A stretch of 64,000 nt of DNA, from assembly GCA_946546945.1 (NCBI GenBank), contig CAMNOU010000005.1, positions 62,001 through 126,000 on the forward strand, in the 5' to 3' direction. Made by a program: the position numbers and the translations under genes. Numbering within the stretch: the stretch's first letter is position 1; each line of letters opens with the position of its first letter. This document shows positions 17,260 to 26,489 of the stretch, piece after piece. The notes beneath the pieces were generated by a model. It did not search any database. It saw nothing but the letters and a program-made list of their open reading frames with translations, and was not told the origin of the DNA. Origin of the DNA: an uncultured Lachnospiraceae bacterium (GTDB lineage: Bacteria > Bacillota > Clostridia > Lachnospirales > Lachnospiraceae).

Positions 17260-18633
17260 TTACTCTTTTGTTTTCTCTTTCTTCACAAAACCGACTGCCA
17301 GCACAAAGGTGATGACTGCAAGGGCGGTCATGCCGAGATAGCTGTGACGTACATTTTCAATCGTATAGTTCTGATTCTGTACGCCAATGGACATGATCGA
17401 TACGAAACCGGCCGCTCCCAGAGCGCCGCCGATCGTCCGAAGGCAGGAAAGAAGAGCTGTTCCGTCTGTTTTGGCCGCGCCCTCCAGCTTTGCCATGCCG
17501 TATGTGACCATATTCATCATGACAAAGGACATACCAAAGCCCAGCAGTGTCAGCGGGAAGATCAGAATATAGGAAGAACTCTCCGCTTTGATAAACAGCG
17601 TCAGGATCTCACTGACAAGAACAAGCGTACAGCCGATGACTGCCAGCGGTTTCATCCCTACCTTGTCGTACATTTTTCCGGTCACCGGGCTCATCAGGCC
17701 GGTCACCAGCGCGCAGGGCGCAATGACGATTCCGAATACGGTCGGACTCTGATGCTGGACGGTCTGTACAAGAATCGGAATGATGGTTGACATCCCGTTC
17801 ATCAGCGCGTAAAAAATCATGCAGACAATGACCGCAATCGTAAAGTCTCTCTGGCGGAACACGCGGATATTTAAAAGCGGCGCATCGATCTTAAGCTGAC
17901 GGATACAGAAGAAGATCAGCGCGATGATGCCGATGACCAGAAGAAGTCCGACCTGTACGCTTACAAACGGATAGCTTCCCATATTGCTCGCCGTCAGTAC
18001 GATGCCGGTAAAGCCGACCGCCGCCAGCACCATAGAAAGAACATCAAAGGGCTGCACGGAATTCTCCAGGATATTTTTCATAAACTTCGCGCCCAATGCC
18101 AGATCCGCCAGACAGATAACGAGGATGATGTAGAAAATGGCTCTCCATCCCAGAGCGTCAATGATAAGGCCCGCCACCATCGGAGCGACTACCGGCGCAA
18201 AGGTCACTGCCAGCCCGTAGATTCCCATCGCAAATCCGCGCTTTCCTTCGGGGATGATGATCAGGATGACCATCTGCGTCATGGAAATAATGATGCCGTA
18301 GCCGACGCCCTGCACCACGCGCCCCGCAAGCATCACAGCAAAGCTCGGAGACAATGCGCACAGGAATACGCCGATCGTAAAAAGCCCCATTCCAATAAAA
18401 AACAGCCGTTTCGTCGGAAACCGCTTAACGATAAATGCCGTGGCAAGGATCATGATCCCGCTGACCAGTGAGTAGATACTGGTGACAAGCTGCGCCTGAC
18501 TGGCCGGGATATCAAAATCCACCATCACAACAGGCAATGCGGTACTCATGACGGTCGATACAATGGATGTAATGACCGACCCCAGCACCAGAACAATAAA
18601 AATGCCCTTTCGATTCATATTCTGAGTTTTCAT
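17260..18633 (-). CDS. MFS drug-efflux transporter (DHA2-like)
   Basis: A 457-residue major facilitator protein with about 12-14 hydrophobic helices. It starts GIFIVLVLGSVITSIVSTVMSTALPVVM and has the cytoplasmic loop-type motifs GRVVQGVGYGIIISMTQMVI and GIYGLAVTFAPVVAPMVAGLI, typical of EmrB/QacA-type proton antiporters. Probable role is export of a toxic small molecule. Divergent from proA and upstream of the GntP permease. Confidence 0.85.
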   Translation of the reverse strand: MKTQNMNRKGIFIVLVLGSVITSIVSTVMSTALPVVMVDFDIPASQAQLVTSIYSLVSGIMILATAFIVKRFPTKRLFFIGMGLFTIGVFLCALSPSFAVMLAGRVVQGVGYGIIISMTQMVILIIIPEGKRGFAMGIYGLAVTFAPVVAPMVAGLIIDALGWRAIFYIILVICLADLALGAKFMKNILENSVQPFDVLSMVLAAVGFTGIVLTASNMGSYPFVSVQVGLLLVIGIIALIFFCIRQLKIDAPLLNIRVFRQRDFTIAVIVCMIFYALMNGMSTIIPILVQTVQHQSPTVFGIVIAPCALVTGLMSPVTGKMYDKVGMKPLAVIGCTLVLVSEILTLFIKAESSSYILIFPLTLLGFGMSFVMMNMVTYGMAKLEGAAKTDGTALLSCLRTIGGALGAAGFVSIMSIGVQNQNYTIENVRHSYLGMTALAVITFVLAVGFVKKEKTKE

Positions 18634-18817
18634 AGTTCACACTCCCTATTAAAATTCATGATTTCTTATTGTAGCACATACCCTCCGTTCATGCAAAAAC
18701 AAACTGCCGACCAACGCCGTTTTCTTATTCCCGGGCGCTTTTAAGCTCTTTTAAAAAAACAAACGATATGATAAGATGATAGATAACTAATTTTTTTGCA
18801 CAAATCAGGAGAATCAC

Positions 18818-20116
18818 ATGGCAATCAAAGAAGATATCAGAAAAATGAAGCTGGTATCGCCCTATGCGGCGGCCAGCACCAACGAAACCAGAAATCATGC
18901 CCTTATGGCGGCTGCTGAAGCGCTGAAAGCAAACGCAGATGCCATTTTCGCAGAAAACAGAAAAGATCTGGCGGCCGCTGAAGAAAACGGCATTTCGCCA
19001 GCTGTCATGAAACGCCTTGCTTTTGACGAACATAAACTGGAGGATGTTCTCAGTGGAATCAGCCAGCTGACTGGGCTTCCGGATCCTCTGGGGAAAAAGA
19101 CGCTGCAAAGAAAGCTGGATGAAGGGCTTGTCTTAAACAGAGTCACCTGCCCGATCGGTGTGATCGGTGTGATTTTTGAGGCCCGTCCGGATGCCCTGGT
19201 GCAGATTTCCTCTCTGTGCATCCGAAGCGGCAACTGTGTCGTTCTGAAGGGCGGGAAAGAGACCGCCCACACCAACCGGATCCTGTTTCAGCTAATCAGC
19301 GAAGCAGCGGTCAGAAGCGGATATCCCGAAGGGAGCCTCCTGCTGGCAGAGACACACAGCGAGATCGATGAGCTTCTGGAATGCGAAGGACTGGTCGACC
19401 TGCTGATCCCGCGGGGATCCAATGCCTTTGTCCAGTATATTATGAACAACACAAAGATTCCTGTCATGGGCCATGCGGACGGCATCTGCCATATCTTCGT
19501 GGACAAAGATGCGGACTTTGACAAGGCAATCCGCATCATCAGGGACGCCAAGACGCAGTATACTGCCGCCTGCAATGCCGTCGAGACCCTGCTCATCCAC
19601 CGGGAAATTGCACCTTCCTTCCTGCCGGTTCTCGCATCTGCTCTCCATGAGGCAGGCATCCAGCTCCGCACGACCGCAGAGGCAGCCGGCTATATTCAGG
19701 ATCATACGGCTGATCCGGTTCCGGTCGAAACCATTGAGACTTCCGAGTTTCAGGAATACCTGGATCTCATCGTCTCCGTCGGGATCGTATCCGGTCTGAA
19801 AGAGGCCGTCGATCATATCAATCGATACGGCTCCCACCATACAGACGCCATCATCACGGAAAATGACGCCCGCGCGGAGCAGTTCATGCAGCTGGTCGAC
19901 TCGGCAGGTGTTTACCAGAACTGCTCGACCCGGTTTGCGGACGGATTCCGCTATGGCTTCGGCGCGGAAGTCGGCATCAGTACAAGCAAGCTCCATGCCC
20001 GCGGCCCCGTCGGCCTCGAAGGGCTCGTAACCTACAAATACAAACTTTACGGACACGGCCAGATCGTCGGCGACTATGCAAGCGGAAAATCATCCTTCCA
20101 CTTTGAAGATCTGTAG
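18818..20116 (+). CDS. proA: Gamma-glutamyl phosphate reductase (glutamate-5-semialdehyde dehydrogenase)
   Basis: A 432-residue aldehyde-dehydrogenase-fold enzyme that reduces gamma-glutamyl phosphate with NADPH to the semialdehyde in proline synthesis. Characteristic segments are CPIGVIGVIFEARPDALVQI, LKGGKETAHTN and the catalytic cysteine in TAACNAVETLL (about residue 250). Length is normal for ProA. ProB is not in the window. Ribosome site CAGGAG precedes the ATG. Confidence 0.95.
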   Translation: MAIKEDIRKMKLVSPYAAASTNETRNHALMAAAEALKANADAIFAENRKDLAAAEENGISPAVMKRLAFDEHKLEDVLSGISQLTGLPDPLGKKTLQRKLDEGLVLNRVTCPIGVIGVIFEARPDALVQISSLCIRSGNCVVLKGGKETAHTNRILFQLISEAAVRSGYPEGSLLLAETHSEIDELLECEGLVDLLIPRGSNAFVQYIMNNTKIPVMGHADGICHIFVDKDADFDKAIRIIRDAKTQYTAACNAVETLLIHREIAPSFLPVLASALHEAGIQLRTTAEAAGYIQDHTADPVPVETIETSEFQEYLDLIVSVGIVSGLKEAVDHINRYGSHHTDAIITENDARAEQFMQLVDSAGVYQNCSTRFADGFRYGFGAEVGISTSKLHARGPVGLEGLVTYKYKLYGHGQIVGDYASGKSSFHFEDL

Positions 20117-20150
20117 ATCTGCCTGTCCACAATCATCAGAAGAGCAAACA

Positions 20151-21869
20151 ATGGACGTATTAAAAAAATTTATTCGCTATTATAAACCCTACAGAGGAGT
20201 CTTTTTCCTGGATCTGGTCTGCGCCTCTTTCATCAGCCTGGTCGATCTTGCCTACCCGCAGATCCTGCGGACACTGACAAAGACCCTCTTCCTCAGAGAC
20301 AAAGAAATCATACTGCACTTTCTGCCAGTCATCGGCATTATACTGCTGGCCTGCTACATTGTGCAGGCTCTGTGCAAGTATTACGTGACCAGCCAGGGGC
20401 ACATCATGGGAGCCCGGATGGAGCGGGATATGAGAAAGGATCTCTTTGATCACTACGAGCGGCTTTCTTTCTCCTACTATGACCGCAATAACACGGGACA
20501 GATGATGAGCAAACTGGTATCCGATCTGTTCGACATCTCGGAATTTGCCCATCACGGTCCGGAGAACCTGTTCATTTCCCTGGTAAAAATCGTCGGATCC
20601 TTTGTATTTCTGTTCCTGATCCAATGGAAACTGGCGCTCATTCTGCTGTGTGTCGTGCTGCTTATGATTCTTTTTTCTGTCACACAAAACAAGAAAATGC
20701 AGGCCACTTTCTTCGATAACAGAAAAAAAATCGGAGACATCAACGCGACTTTGCAGGACTCTCTTTCGGGAATCCGCATCGTTCAGTCCTTTGCGAATGA
20801 AGGAATCGAGCGGGAGAAATTCCGACATGGCAACGAAGCTTTTCTGGAATCCAAAAAGCGCAATTACCACGCCATGGGCGCCTTCTTTTCCGGCAACACC
20901 CTGTTTCAGGGACTAATGTATCTGATCACTCTGGTCGCCGGCGGATTTTTCGTCGCCCTCGGGCAGATGTCAGCCGGAGATCTGGCGATGTATGCCCTGT
21001 ATATCGGCATCTTCATCAGCCCGATCCAGATTCTGGTCGAGCTTACGGAAATGATGCAAAAAGGGCTCTCCGGCTTTAAGCGTTTCCTGGAAGTCGTCGA
21101 GACAGAGATCGAGATCAAAGACGCGCCCGATGCCAGACCGATTGCAAATCCGGGCGGCGACATCGTCTATCACAATGTCAGCTTCAGCTACGAAAAACAG
21201 GATGTTGTCCTGGACCGGATCAATTTCACGATCAAAGCAGGCAAATCCATCGCCCTTGTCGGCCCTTCCGGCGGAGGAAAGACCACGATCTGTTCGCTCC
21301 TTCCCCGGTTTTATGATGTGACCGGAGGAGAAATAACCATCGGCGGACAGGATATCCGCTCCATGACGCTCGAGAGTCTCCGAAAGGCCATCGGCATTGT
21401 CCAGCAGGATGTCTATCTCTTTGGAGGCACGATCCGTGAAAACATTGCCTACGGGAAACCGGACGCTGCTGAAGAGGAGATCATTCAGGCAGCAAAACAG
21501 GCAAACATTCACGACTTCATCATGTCCCTGCCGGACGGATACGACTCCTTTACCGGTGAGCGGGGCACAAGGCTGTCAGGCGGTCAGAAACAGCGCATCA
21601 GCATTGCCCGCGTCTTTCTGAAGAATCCTCCGATTCTGATTCTGGACGAGGCCACCAGCGCCCTGGACAACGAAAGTGAACGCTACATTCAGAAGAGTCT
21701 GGATGACCTTTCCCGGAACCGGACAACAATCACCATCGCCCACCGGCTTTCCACGATCAAAAATGCCGATGAGATCCTGGTCATCGATGATCAGGGCATC
21801 AAGGAGCGCGGCGATCACGAAAGCCTTCTGGCACAGAACGGGATCTACGCCCGGTATTATAATATGTAA
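20151..21869 (+). CDS. ABC exporter, fused membrane and ATPase domains
   Basis: A 572-residue half-transporter: six membrane helices in residues 1-310, then an ATPase with Walker A GPSGGGKTT, signature [13 protein letters not shown] and Walker B ILILDEATSALD. It resembles MsbA/BmrA-type lipid or drug exporters and should act as a homodimer unless paired elsewhere. An earlier in-frame start (20076) lies inside proA without a ribosome site, so ATG 20151 is preferred. It follows proA by 34 bases and may be co-transcribed, without an obvious functional link. A terminator follows. Confidence 0.9.
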   Translation: MDVLKKFIRYYKPYRGVFFLDLVCASFISLVDLAYPQILRTLTKTLFLRDKEIILHFLPVIGIILLACYIVQALCKYYVTSQGHIMGARMERDMRKDLFDHYERLSFSYYDRNNTGQMMSKLVSDLFDISEFAHHGPENLFISLVKIVGSFVFLFLIQWKLALILLCVVLLMILFSVTQNKKMQATFFDNRKKIGDINATLQDSLSGIRIVQSFANEGIEREKFRHGNEAFLESKKRNYHAMGAFFSGNTLFQGLMYLITLVAGGFFVALGQMSAGDLAMYALYIGIFISPIQILVELTEMMQKGLSGFKRFLEVVETEIEIKDAPDARPIANPGGDIVYHNVSFSYEKQDVVLDRINFTIKAGKSIALVGPSGGGKTTICSLLPRFYDVTGGEITIGGQDIRSMTLESLRKAIGIVQQDVYLFGGTIRENIAYGKPDAAEEEIIQAAKQANIHDFIMSLPDGYDSFTGERGTRLSGGQKQRISIARVFLKNPPILILDEATSALDNESERYIQKSLDDLSRNRTTITIAHRLSTIKNADEILVIDDQGIKERGDHESLLAQNGIYARYYNM

Positions 21870-21873
21870 AAAT

Positions 21874-21921
21874 GAGGGAAGCAACGCCCGCCGCATATTC
21901 TGACGGTGCGCTGCCTCCCTC
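21874..21921. terminator. Bidirectional terminator between convergent genes
   Basis: Imperfect hairpin GAGGGAAGCA / TGCCTCCCTC with T-rich tracts on both sides, between the plus-strand ABC exporter and the minus-strand VWA gene. Confidence 0.7.
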
Positions 21922-21927
21922 TTATTC

Positions 21928-23307
21928 TCAGATCTCTTCCGGATTCAGCACAAGCCGGATCGCCCACACTGGCACCTGCGGATTTTCATACCCTTCATCC
22001 AGATAGATGACCGCCACCTTGTATGGCGGTTGTTTTTTCGGAAATTCTCCGAATCCGTCTGTGAAATAAATCATGCCCTTTAGGTTCGTAAACTCCCCTT
22101 TCCCCATCAGATATTCCACATAGGAGAATACCGGGCGGAAATCCGTCCCTGCCAGCCCCCGGATCTGCATGCGGTCCAGATAGTCGTCAAATTCCTGCTG
22201 TGACGTGATTTTGACATCTTCCTGGATCTCCGCGTCGCACTGTATAATATGCAGATTGATCTTTGTAAAAAAATTCTCCTGCTGCTTTAAAATGTTATAC
22301 GTTTTCTGGACAAATTTCTGCACCAGCGTCTCACTGGTCGATCCCGAGGTGTCCAGTGCGATGACGAACTCTTTGATTTTCTTTACTTCTTTATACTCCA
22401 GCGGCTCTACCAGCGGCATTTTTTTGTATACGGAAAGCCCGTAGGTGTAGAAAATATAATCAAACTCTTCATCGTTGATCTTCAGCATCTCTCCGGGCGC
22501 GGCAAATTTTCTCAGAAAACTGCTGTAATCATAATGCTCCCGGTTCACCGCCATCAGATTCTGTGTCAGAGTGCCGGCCTGTTCCCCCTGCTCTCTGGAA
22601 AACGTCTCGAGATCGAGCTGCATCTTTTGTGAGATGTCCTTCCACAGCTTCTTTACTTCTTTCGGGGAAACGCTCTGCGCGCTCTGTTCCTGCTGCTCTT
22701 TTGTCTTCTCTTCCTTTTTCCCTCCCGTATCTCTTCTCTCTTCCTTATTCTCCGCTCCCTGATCGAAATCCGGATGATACCAGATGCTGTGATCGTCCCG
22801 CACGAACAGCTCCTGCAGACGGGCGATTTTGTCTTCGCTGAAATGCCCTTCACACAAATGACGGTATAAGACTTCCGCTGTCATATACCGGACCTGTGTC
22901 CGGAGACTTTGGATCTCCTGTGCAATCGCCTGATCTGTCCGGACAGCGGTACAGGGGAGGTCCATCTCCTGAATCACGGTCTCCACCGCAATATCACATG
23001 CCAGATTCCAGAAGTCCCGGTTGATTTCCTTCTTCACAAAAGCATGCAGAAAAATGCAGTGCAGAATCATGTGCAGATAATCCCGGGTCACAAGTTCTTT
23101 TTCCTGTTTCCGGGAACGAAGGATATAAACCGGATGATACCGGATAAATCTTCCGTCCACTGCGACAGACAGCTGCTTCTCATCACAGACCGGCGTCAGA
23201 CTGCTGATCGCTCTGTCCATAAACCGCAGGTTTACAGTCAGTGCATTGCGTGAAAGCTGCAATACATCCTGTGCCAGCTGTTTGATTTTATCTTCTCTGT
23301 CATCCAT
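21928..23307 (-). CDS. VWA-domain protein with degenerate DUF2201 metallopeptidase-like N-terminus
   Basis: A 459-residue cytoplasmic protein. The N-terminal half resembles DUF2201, a putative metallopeptidase domain, but the expected HExxH motif is replaced by HMILHCIFLH (about residue 91), so the catalytic Glu is missing. A Lys/Glu/Gln-rich linker (about residues 190-225) leads to a C-terminal von Willebrand A domain with a MIDAS motif DTSGSTS and TDG later. ATG 23307 has AAGGAG nine bases upstream. It is the last gene of a MoxR-LRR-VWA operon. MoxR/VWA pairs usually act as chaperone-like machines that load cofactors or remodel partner complexes. Confidence 0.85.
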   Translation of the reverse strand: MDDREDKIKQLAQDVLQLSRNALTVNLRFMDRAISSLTPVCDEKQLSVAVDGRFIRYHPVYILRSRKQEKELVTRDYLHMILHCIFLHAFVKKEINRDFWNLACDIAVETVIQEMDLPCTAVRTDQAIAQEIQSLRTQVRYMTAEVLYRHLCEGHFSEDKIARLQELFVRDDHSIWYHPDFDQGAENKEERRDTGGKKEEKTKEQQEQSAQSVSPKEVKKLWKDISQKMQLDLETFSREQGEQAGTLTQNLMAVNREHYDYSSFLRKFAAPGEMLKINDEEFDYIFYTYGLSVYKKMPLVEPLEYKEVKKIKEFVIALDTSGSTSETLVQKFVQKTYNILKQQENFFTKINLHIIQCDAEIQEDVKITSQQEFDDYLDRMQIRGLAGTDFRPVFSYVEYLMGKGEFTNLKGMIYFTDGFGEFPKKQPPYKVAVIYLDEGYENPQVPVWAIRLVLNPEEI

Positions 23308-23327
23308 GCGTGTACGCTCCTTCTTTC

Positions 23328-24827
23328 TCAGGAAAACCATCCCGTGCCGTCAAGAATCGCATCCCAGGCCGATCCGCTTTCCTTTTTGTTTCTTCTGTGC
23401 CGGTATTCCAGAAGACAGGCTGCCGCCTGTGTATTTCTTTCCGCATTGGCCCTCTGTATCAGATCATCGATTTCCTCCTCAGGAATCATCTCTGCATCCG
23501 TCAGGAAAGAGAGGATCTGCGCATCTTTCAGAGCCATCCCGTAAAACACGCTGCGGTTCTGCCGGATATACTCCTCATACCCGCTCTGATAGGGAGACAG
23601 AATCTCCTCCCCGTTTTGCCGGAGTTTCATATAGCCGATCGCCGCCAGCTTTTTCTGTGCCGGCTCCGTCACATTTCGCAGGGGAATCCCCCGCAGCTTC
23701 AGAATGCACGCATCTTTTGTCCACTGCGCATATTCCGTGACGCTTGACGGCACGTCCAGTTCCCGGAGATTCCTGCATCCGAAGAAAGCCCGGCGCCCGA
23801 TTGTCCGGATTCCATCCGGCAGGACGACCCTCTTCAGATTCTTACACTCCGAAAAAGCCTCCTTCCCAATCTGTTCAACGGAGGAAGGGATTTCCACTTC
23901 GGTCAGAAACTGACAGTCATGGAATGCATACTCCCCCAATTCCTGCAGGCTTTCCGGCAGCCGGATACGCGGAAGGCTCCGGCAGCCGTAAAACGCGCGC
24001 CCGCCGATTCCGGACACCCCGTCGGGAATTGAGACGGATGCCAGCTGCCTGCACATATAAAACAGTCCATAGGCAATTTCTGTGACTCCCGGCGGAATGT
24101 GAATATGTTTCAGGCTGCCGCAGTTGAAAAAAGCGGACATTCCGATTTTTGTAAGGCCTTCGGAGAGAACGATCTGTTCCAGCTGACCGCAATTGCCGAA
24201 TGCCTTGTCGCCGATACAGGTGACTTCATCCGTCATGGAAAGTTTTTTCAGGTGACCTGCCGCAGCCATGCTGACAGAGATTTCAAATGCCCGGCCGGCG
24301 ATTGCCGTGACGCCGCGGGGAATCGTGTACGACTCTTTGGTCTGCCCCGCTGGATACCAGATCAGCTTCTTTTTATCCCTGCTGAAAATCACACCGTCTT
24401 CTGCGCAGAACCGGGGATTGTCCGGGGACACTTCCACGGCCGCAGCGCCGTACAGTTCCCGCAGCGGTTCGATGACTGCAAGCTTCGGCGGTATTCGAAG
24501 TTCCTTTGGCCCCGGGCAGTAGGAAAACGCATACTCCCCAATCGACTCCAGATCTTCCGGAAGTGAAAATTCTTCCAGCCCCGTATCATAAAATGCCTTT
24601 CTTCCGATCTTCTGAATCGTGTCCGGCATTTCAATCCTCTTTAATCCCGCAGACTGTTTATGGGCAGCCTTTTTACTGAACGCCCCGTCCCCGATTTCTG
24701 TCACCGGATATCCCTCCAGATATTCCGGAATAGTCACGGTGTCCTTCGCGCCCGCATAACTGGTGATCCGCACCTTTCCCTCTGTGATGACATAGGAAAA
24801 GCTCTCCGTTTTCCGCTCTTCAGGCAT
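23328..24827 (-). CDS. BspA-like leucine-rich-repeat protein, cytoplasmic
   Basis: A 499-residue protein with about a dozen LRR_5 repeats of the BspA/Treponema TpLRR type (pattern xLxxIxIPxxVxxIGxxAFxxCxx), for example LRELDVPSSV and SIPDGVSGIGGRAFYGC. Most BspA-like proteins are secreted, but this one has no signal peptide, membrane anchor or sorting signal, and lies between a MoxR ATPase and a VWA protein. It probably acts as an intracellular recognition scaffold. ATG 24827 is chosen because AAGGAGG lies five bases upstream; ATG 24845 overlaps the MoxR stop codon. Confidence 0.85.
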   Translation of the reverse strand: MPEERKTESFSYVITEGKVRITSYAGAKDTVTIPEYLEGYPVTEIGDGAFSKKAAHKQSAGLKRIEMPDTIQKIGRKAFYDTGLEEFSLPEDLESIGEYAFSYCPGPKELRIPPKLAVIEPLRELYGAAAVEVSPDNPRFCAEDGVIFSRDKKKLIWYPAGQTKESYTIPRGVTAIAGRAFEISVSMAAAGHLKKLSMTDEVTCIGDKAFGNCGQLEQIVLSEGLTKIGMSAFFNCGSLKHIHIPPGVTEIAYGLFYMCRQLASVSIPDGVSGIGGRAFYGCRSLPRIRLPESLQELGEYAFHDCQFLTEVEIPSSVEQIGKEAFSECKNLKRVVLPDGIRTIGRRAFFGCRNLRELDVPSSVTEYAQWTKDACILKLRGIPLRNVTEPAQKKLAAIGYMKLRQNGEEILSPYQSGYEEYIRQNRSVFYGMALKDAQILSFLTDAEMIPEEEIDDLIQRANAERNTQAAACLLEYRHRRNKKESGSAWDAILDGTGWFS

Positions 24828-24841
24828 TTCTTCCTCCTTTG

Positions 24842-26365
24842 TCATTCTGACCTCAGCCCGTCTATACTCAGCTCATCGATCCGTCTGTCGATTTCCCGGT
24901 CGCGTTCGTAAAACAGCAGTTCCTTATTATGCCTGAAATATGCCTCACACCCATATTTCCCGATAAATCCGGAGCAATGACGGTTTGATGTCAGTTCCGT
25001 GACAAAAATCAGCATCTCCTGTCCCTCTCCGAAAACGTCCTCACAGAAACGGAATGCATTTTCCAGCTTTCTTCCGGCTTCTGCTGCCGCAGTTTTCAGT
25101 TCTTCAATCATCCTGGTGAAATCATTTTTCAGGATTTCAAAAGCTTTTTCACTCCCGGCAGTCACTGCGATCAGAGTTTCCTGCCGCTCCATCGTCCCGG
25201 CGATTTTTTTCATGACACGGACCTCATCCGCCGGCCTGCCGGACCCGCGCCGGGCTGCGGCAATCTCTTTTTGCTTTTCCTGGATCAGCATCTGCATGAT
25301 TTCTGCCGGATTCTGCTGCCCATGCAGCGAATTTTCGCGAAATTTTTTCAGTTCCTCCAGATCCCCCATCGCAGTCGCATCCTGCTCCATGACTCCTTTT
25401 AACAAGTCACGGATTCCATCCAGAATCAGGCCGAGAAGGGAAAGCCGCTCATCAAACAGCGCCCTGCCCGCACGATCCTTAATCTCCTGCGGGACATCCC
25501 CGTTCAGGATCCGGTCCACCTGATAATCGCTGCGGTACTTCCGGAAAAGATCATAATAGGCAGAAAAATCCTTCGCAATCTTTGCATTCTGCAGGTACTG
25601 GCGCACCAGATCTTCATCCACTTTCAGACCGTGCATTTCATACAGCCGGATCATCTGGCTCAGATCATCCCATCCCCGGGCTGTCACAAAGGATTTTCCC
25701 TCCACTGTACTCTCGACCCGGTAAAAATCATTCTTTTTGATTTCCAGATATGTCAGCACAGAAGGATGCACCGATGTCTGGTACGCGTACTCCTTCCAGG
25801 CTTCATAGTCCGGCTCCACATCGATTCGCTTCAGCCTGTCCCATGTAACGATATCAAACTCGCGTACCGAATGGTTGTACTCCGGAGGATTCCCCGCTGT
25901 CACAACAATCCATCCGTCCGGGACCCGGTGGCGTCCGAACACCTTGTACTGTAAAAACTGCAGCATCACTGGTGCCAGCGTTTCCGATACACAGTTGATT
26001 TCATCCAGAAAAAGGATTCCCTCTCTGACCCCGGTCTCCTCCATCTGTTCATAAATCGAAGCGATGATCTCGCTCATTGTGTATTCCGAAACATCGCATT
26101 CCATTCCCTGATAATTCTTATGTTCAATGAACGGAAGGCCCAGTGCGCTCTGCCTCGTATGATGCGTCATGGAATAAGACAGCAGGCCGACGCCCATCTC
26201 CGAAGCGATCTGCTCCATGATTGCCGTCTTGCCGATTCCCGGAGGTCCCATCAGAAAAACAGGACGCTGTCTCTCGACCGGGATCACATATTCCCCTGTT
26301 TCATCTTTGGTAAAATAAGCCGTCATGGCATTTCTGATCTGTATCTTCGCATCACGGATATTCAT
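24842..26365 (-). CDS. MoxR-type AAA+ ATPase
   Basis: A 507-residue AAA+ protein with Walker A GPPGIGKTA (about residue 40), Walker B EGILFLDEINC and sensor region VVTAGNPPEYNHSVREFD. The C-terminal 200 residues are helical and not recognised. MoxR proteins are chaperone-like ATPases that usually act with a VWA-domain protein, here two genes downstream. The first ATG behind AAGGGG is at 26365; a GTG at 26374 is an alternative. First gene of the three-gene operon; a TATAAT box at about 26405-26400 lies upstream. Confidence 0.85.
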   Translation of the reverse strand: MNIRDAKIQIRNAMTAYFTKDETGEYVIPVERQRPVFLMGPPGIGKTAIMEQIASEMGVGLLSYSMTHHTRQSALGLPFIEHKNYQGMECDVSEYTMSEIIASIYEQMEETGVREGILFLDEINCVSETLAPVMLQFLQYKVFGRHRVPDGWIVVTAGNPPEYNHSVREFDIVTWDRLKRIDVEPDYEAWKEYAYQTSVHPSVLTYLEIKKNDFYRVESTVEGKSFVTARGWDDLSQMIRLYEMHGLKVDEDLVRQYLQNAKIAKDFSAYYDLFRKYRSDYQVDRILNGDVPQEIKDRAGRALFDERLSLLGLILDGIRDLLKGVMEQDATAMGDLEELKKFRENSLHGQQNPAEIMQMLIQEKQKEIAAARRGSGRPADEVRVMKKIAGTMERQETLIAVTAGSEKAFEILKNDFTRMIEELKTAAAEAGRKLENAFRFCEDVFGEGQEMLIFVTELTSNRHCSGFIGKYGCEAYFRHNKELLFYERDREIDRRIDELSIDGLRSE

Positions 26366-26412
26366 GCTCTGCACCCCTTAAAACTTTATTCATGAGGTTA
26401 TTATAACACAAA

Positions 26413-26451
26413 GGAAGAGTAAGAGAACGCCGGATGTTCTCTTACTCTTCC
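26413..26451. repeat. Perfect 16-bp inverted repeat between ldh-type gene and moxR
   Basis: GGAAGAGTAAGAGAAC and its exact complement are separated by seven bases. It could terminate the upstream dehydrogenase gene on the minus strand, though no proper T-run follows. It also covers the place of the -35 box of the moxR promoter (TATAAT at 26405-26400), which would suit an operator. Confidence 0.75.
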
Positions 26452-26458
26452 TGCTGAA

Positions 26459-26481
26459 TCAAGTACGCCTCGGGCGTACAT
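26459..26481. repeat. Short hairpin repeat shared with 44174-44196
   Basis: ATCAAGTACGCCTCGGGCGTAC, a hairpin with a 7-bp stem (GTACGCC/GGCGTAC), is nearly identical (one mismatch in 22) to a sequence 17.7 kb away in the T7SS locus. It follows the dehydrogenase stop codon by about ten bases. Confidence 0.6.
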
Positions 26482-26489
26482 CTTATCTC

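Noticed and set aside
16216-17790. Plus-strand 524-codon open frame
   Set aside because: Antisense to the GntP and MFS genes, very rich in Arg/Gln/His/Asn as expected of a shadow; no ribosome site or domain.
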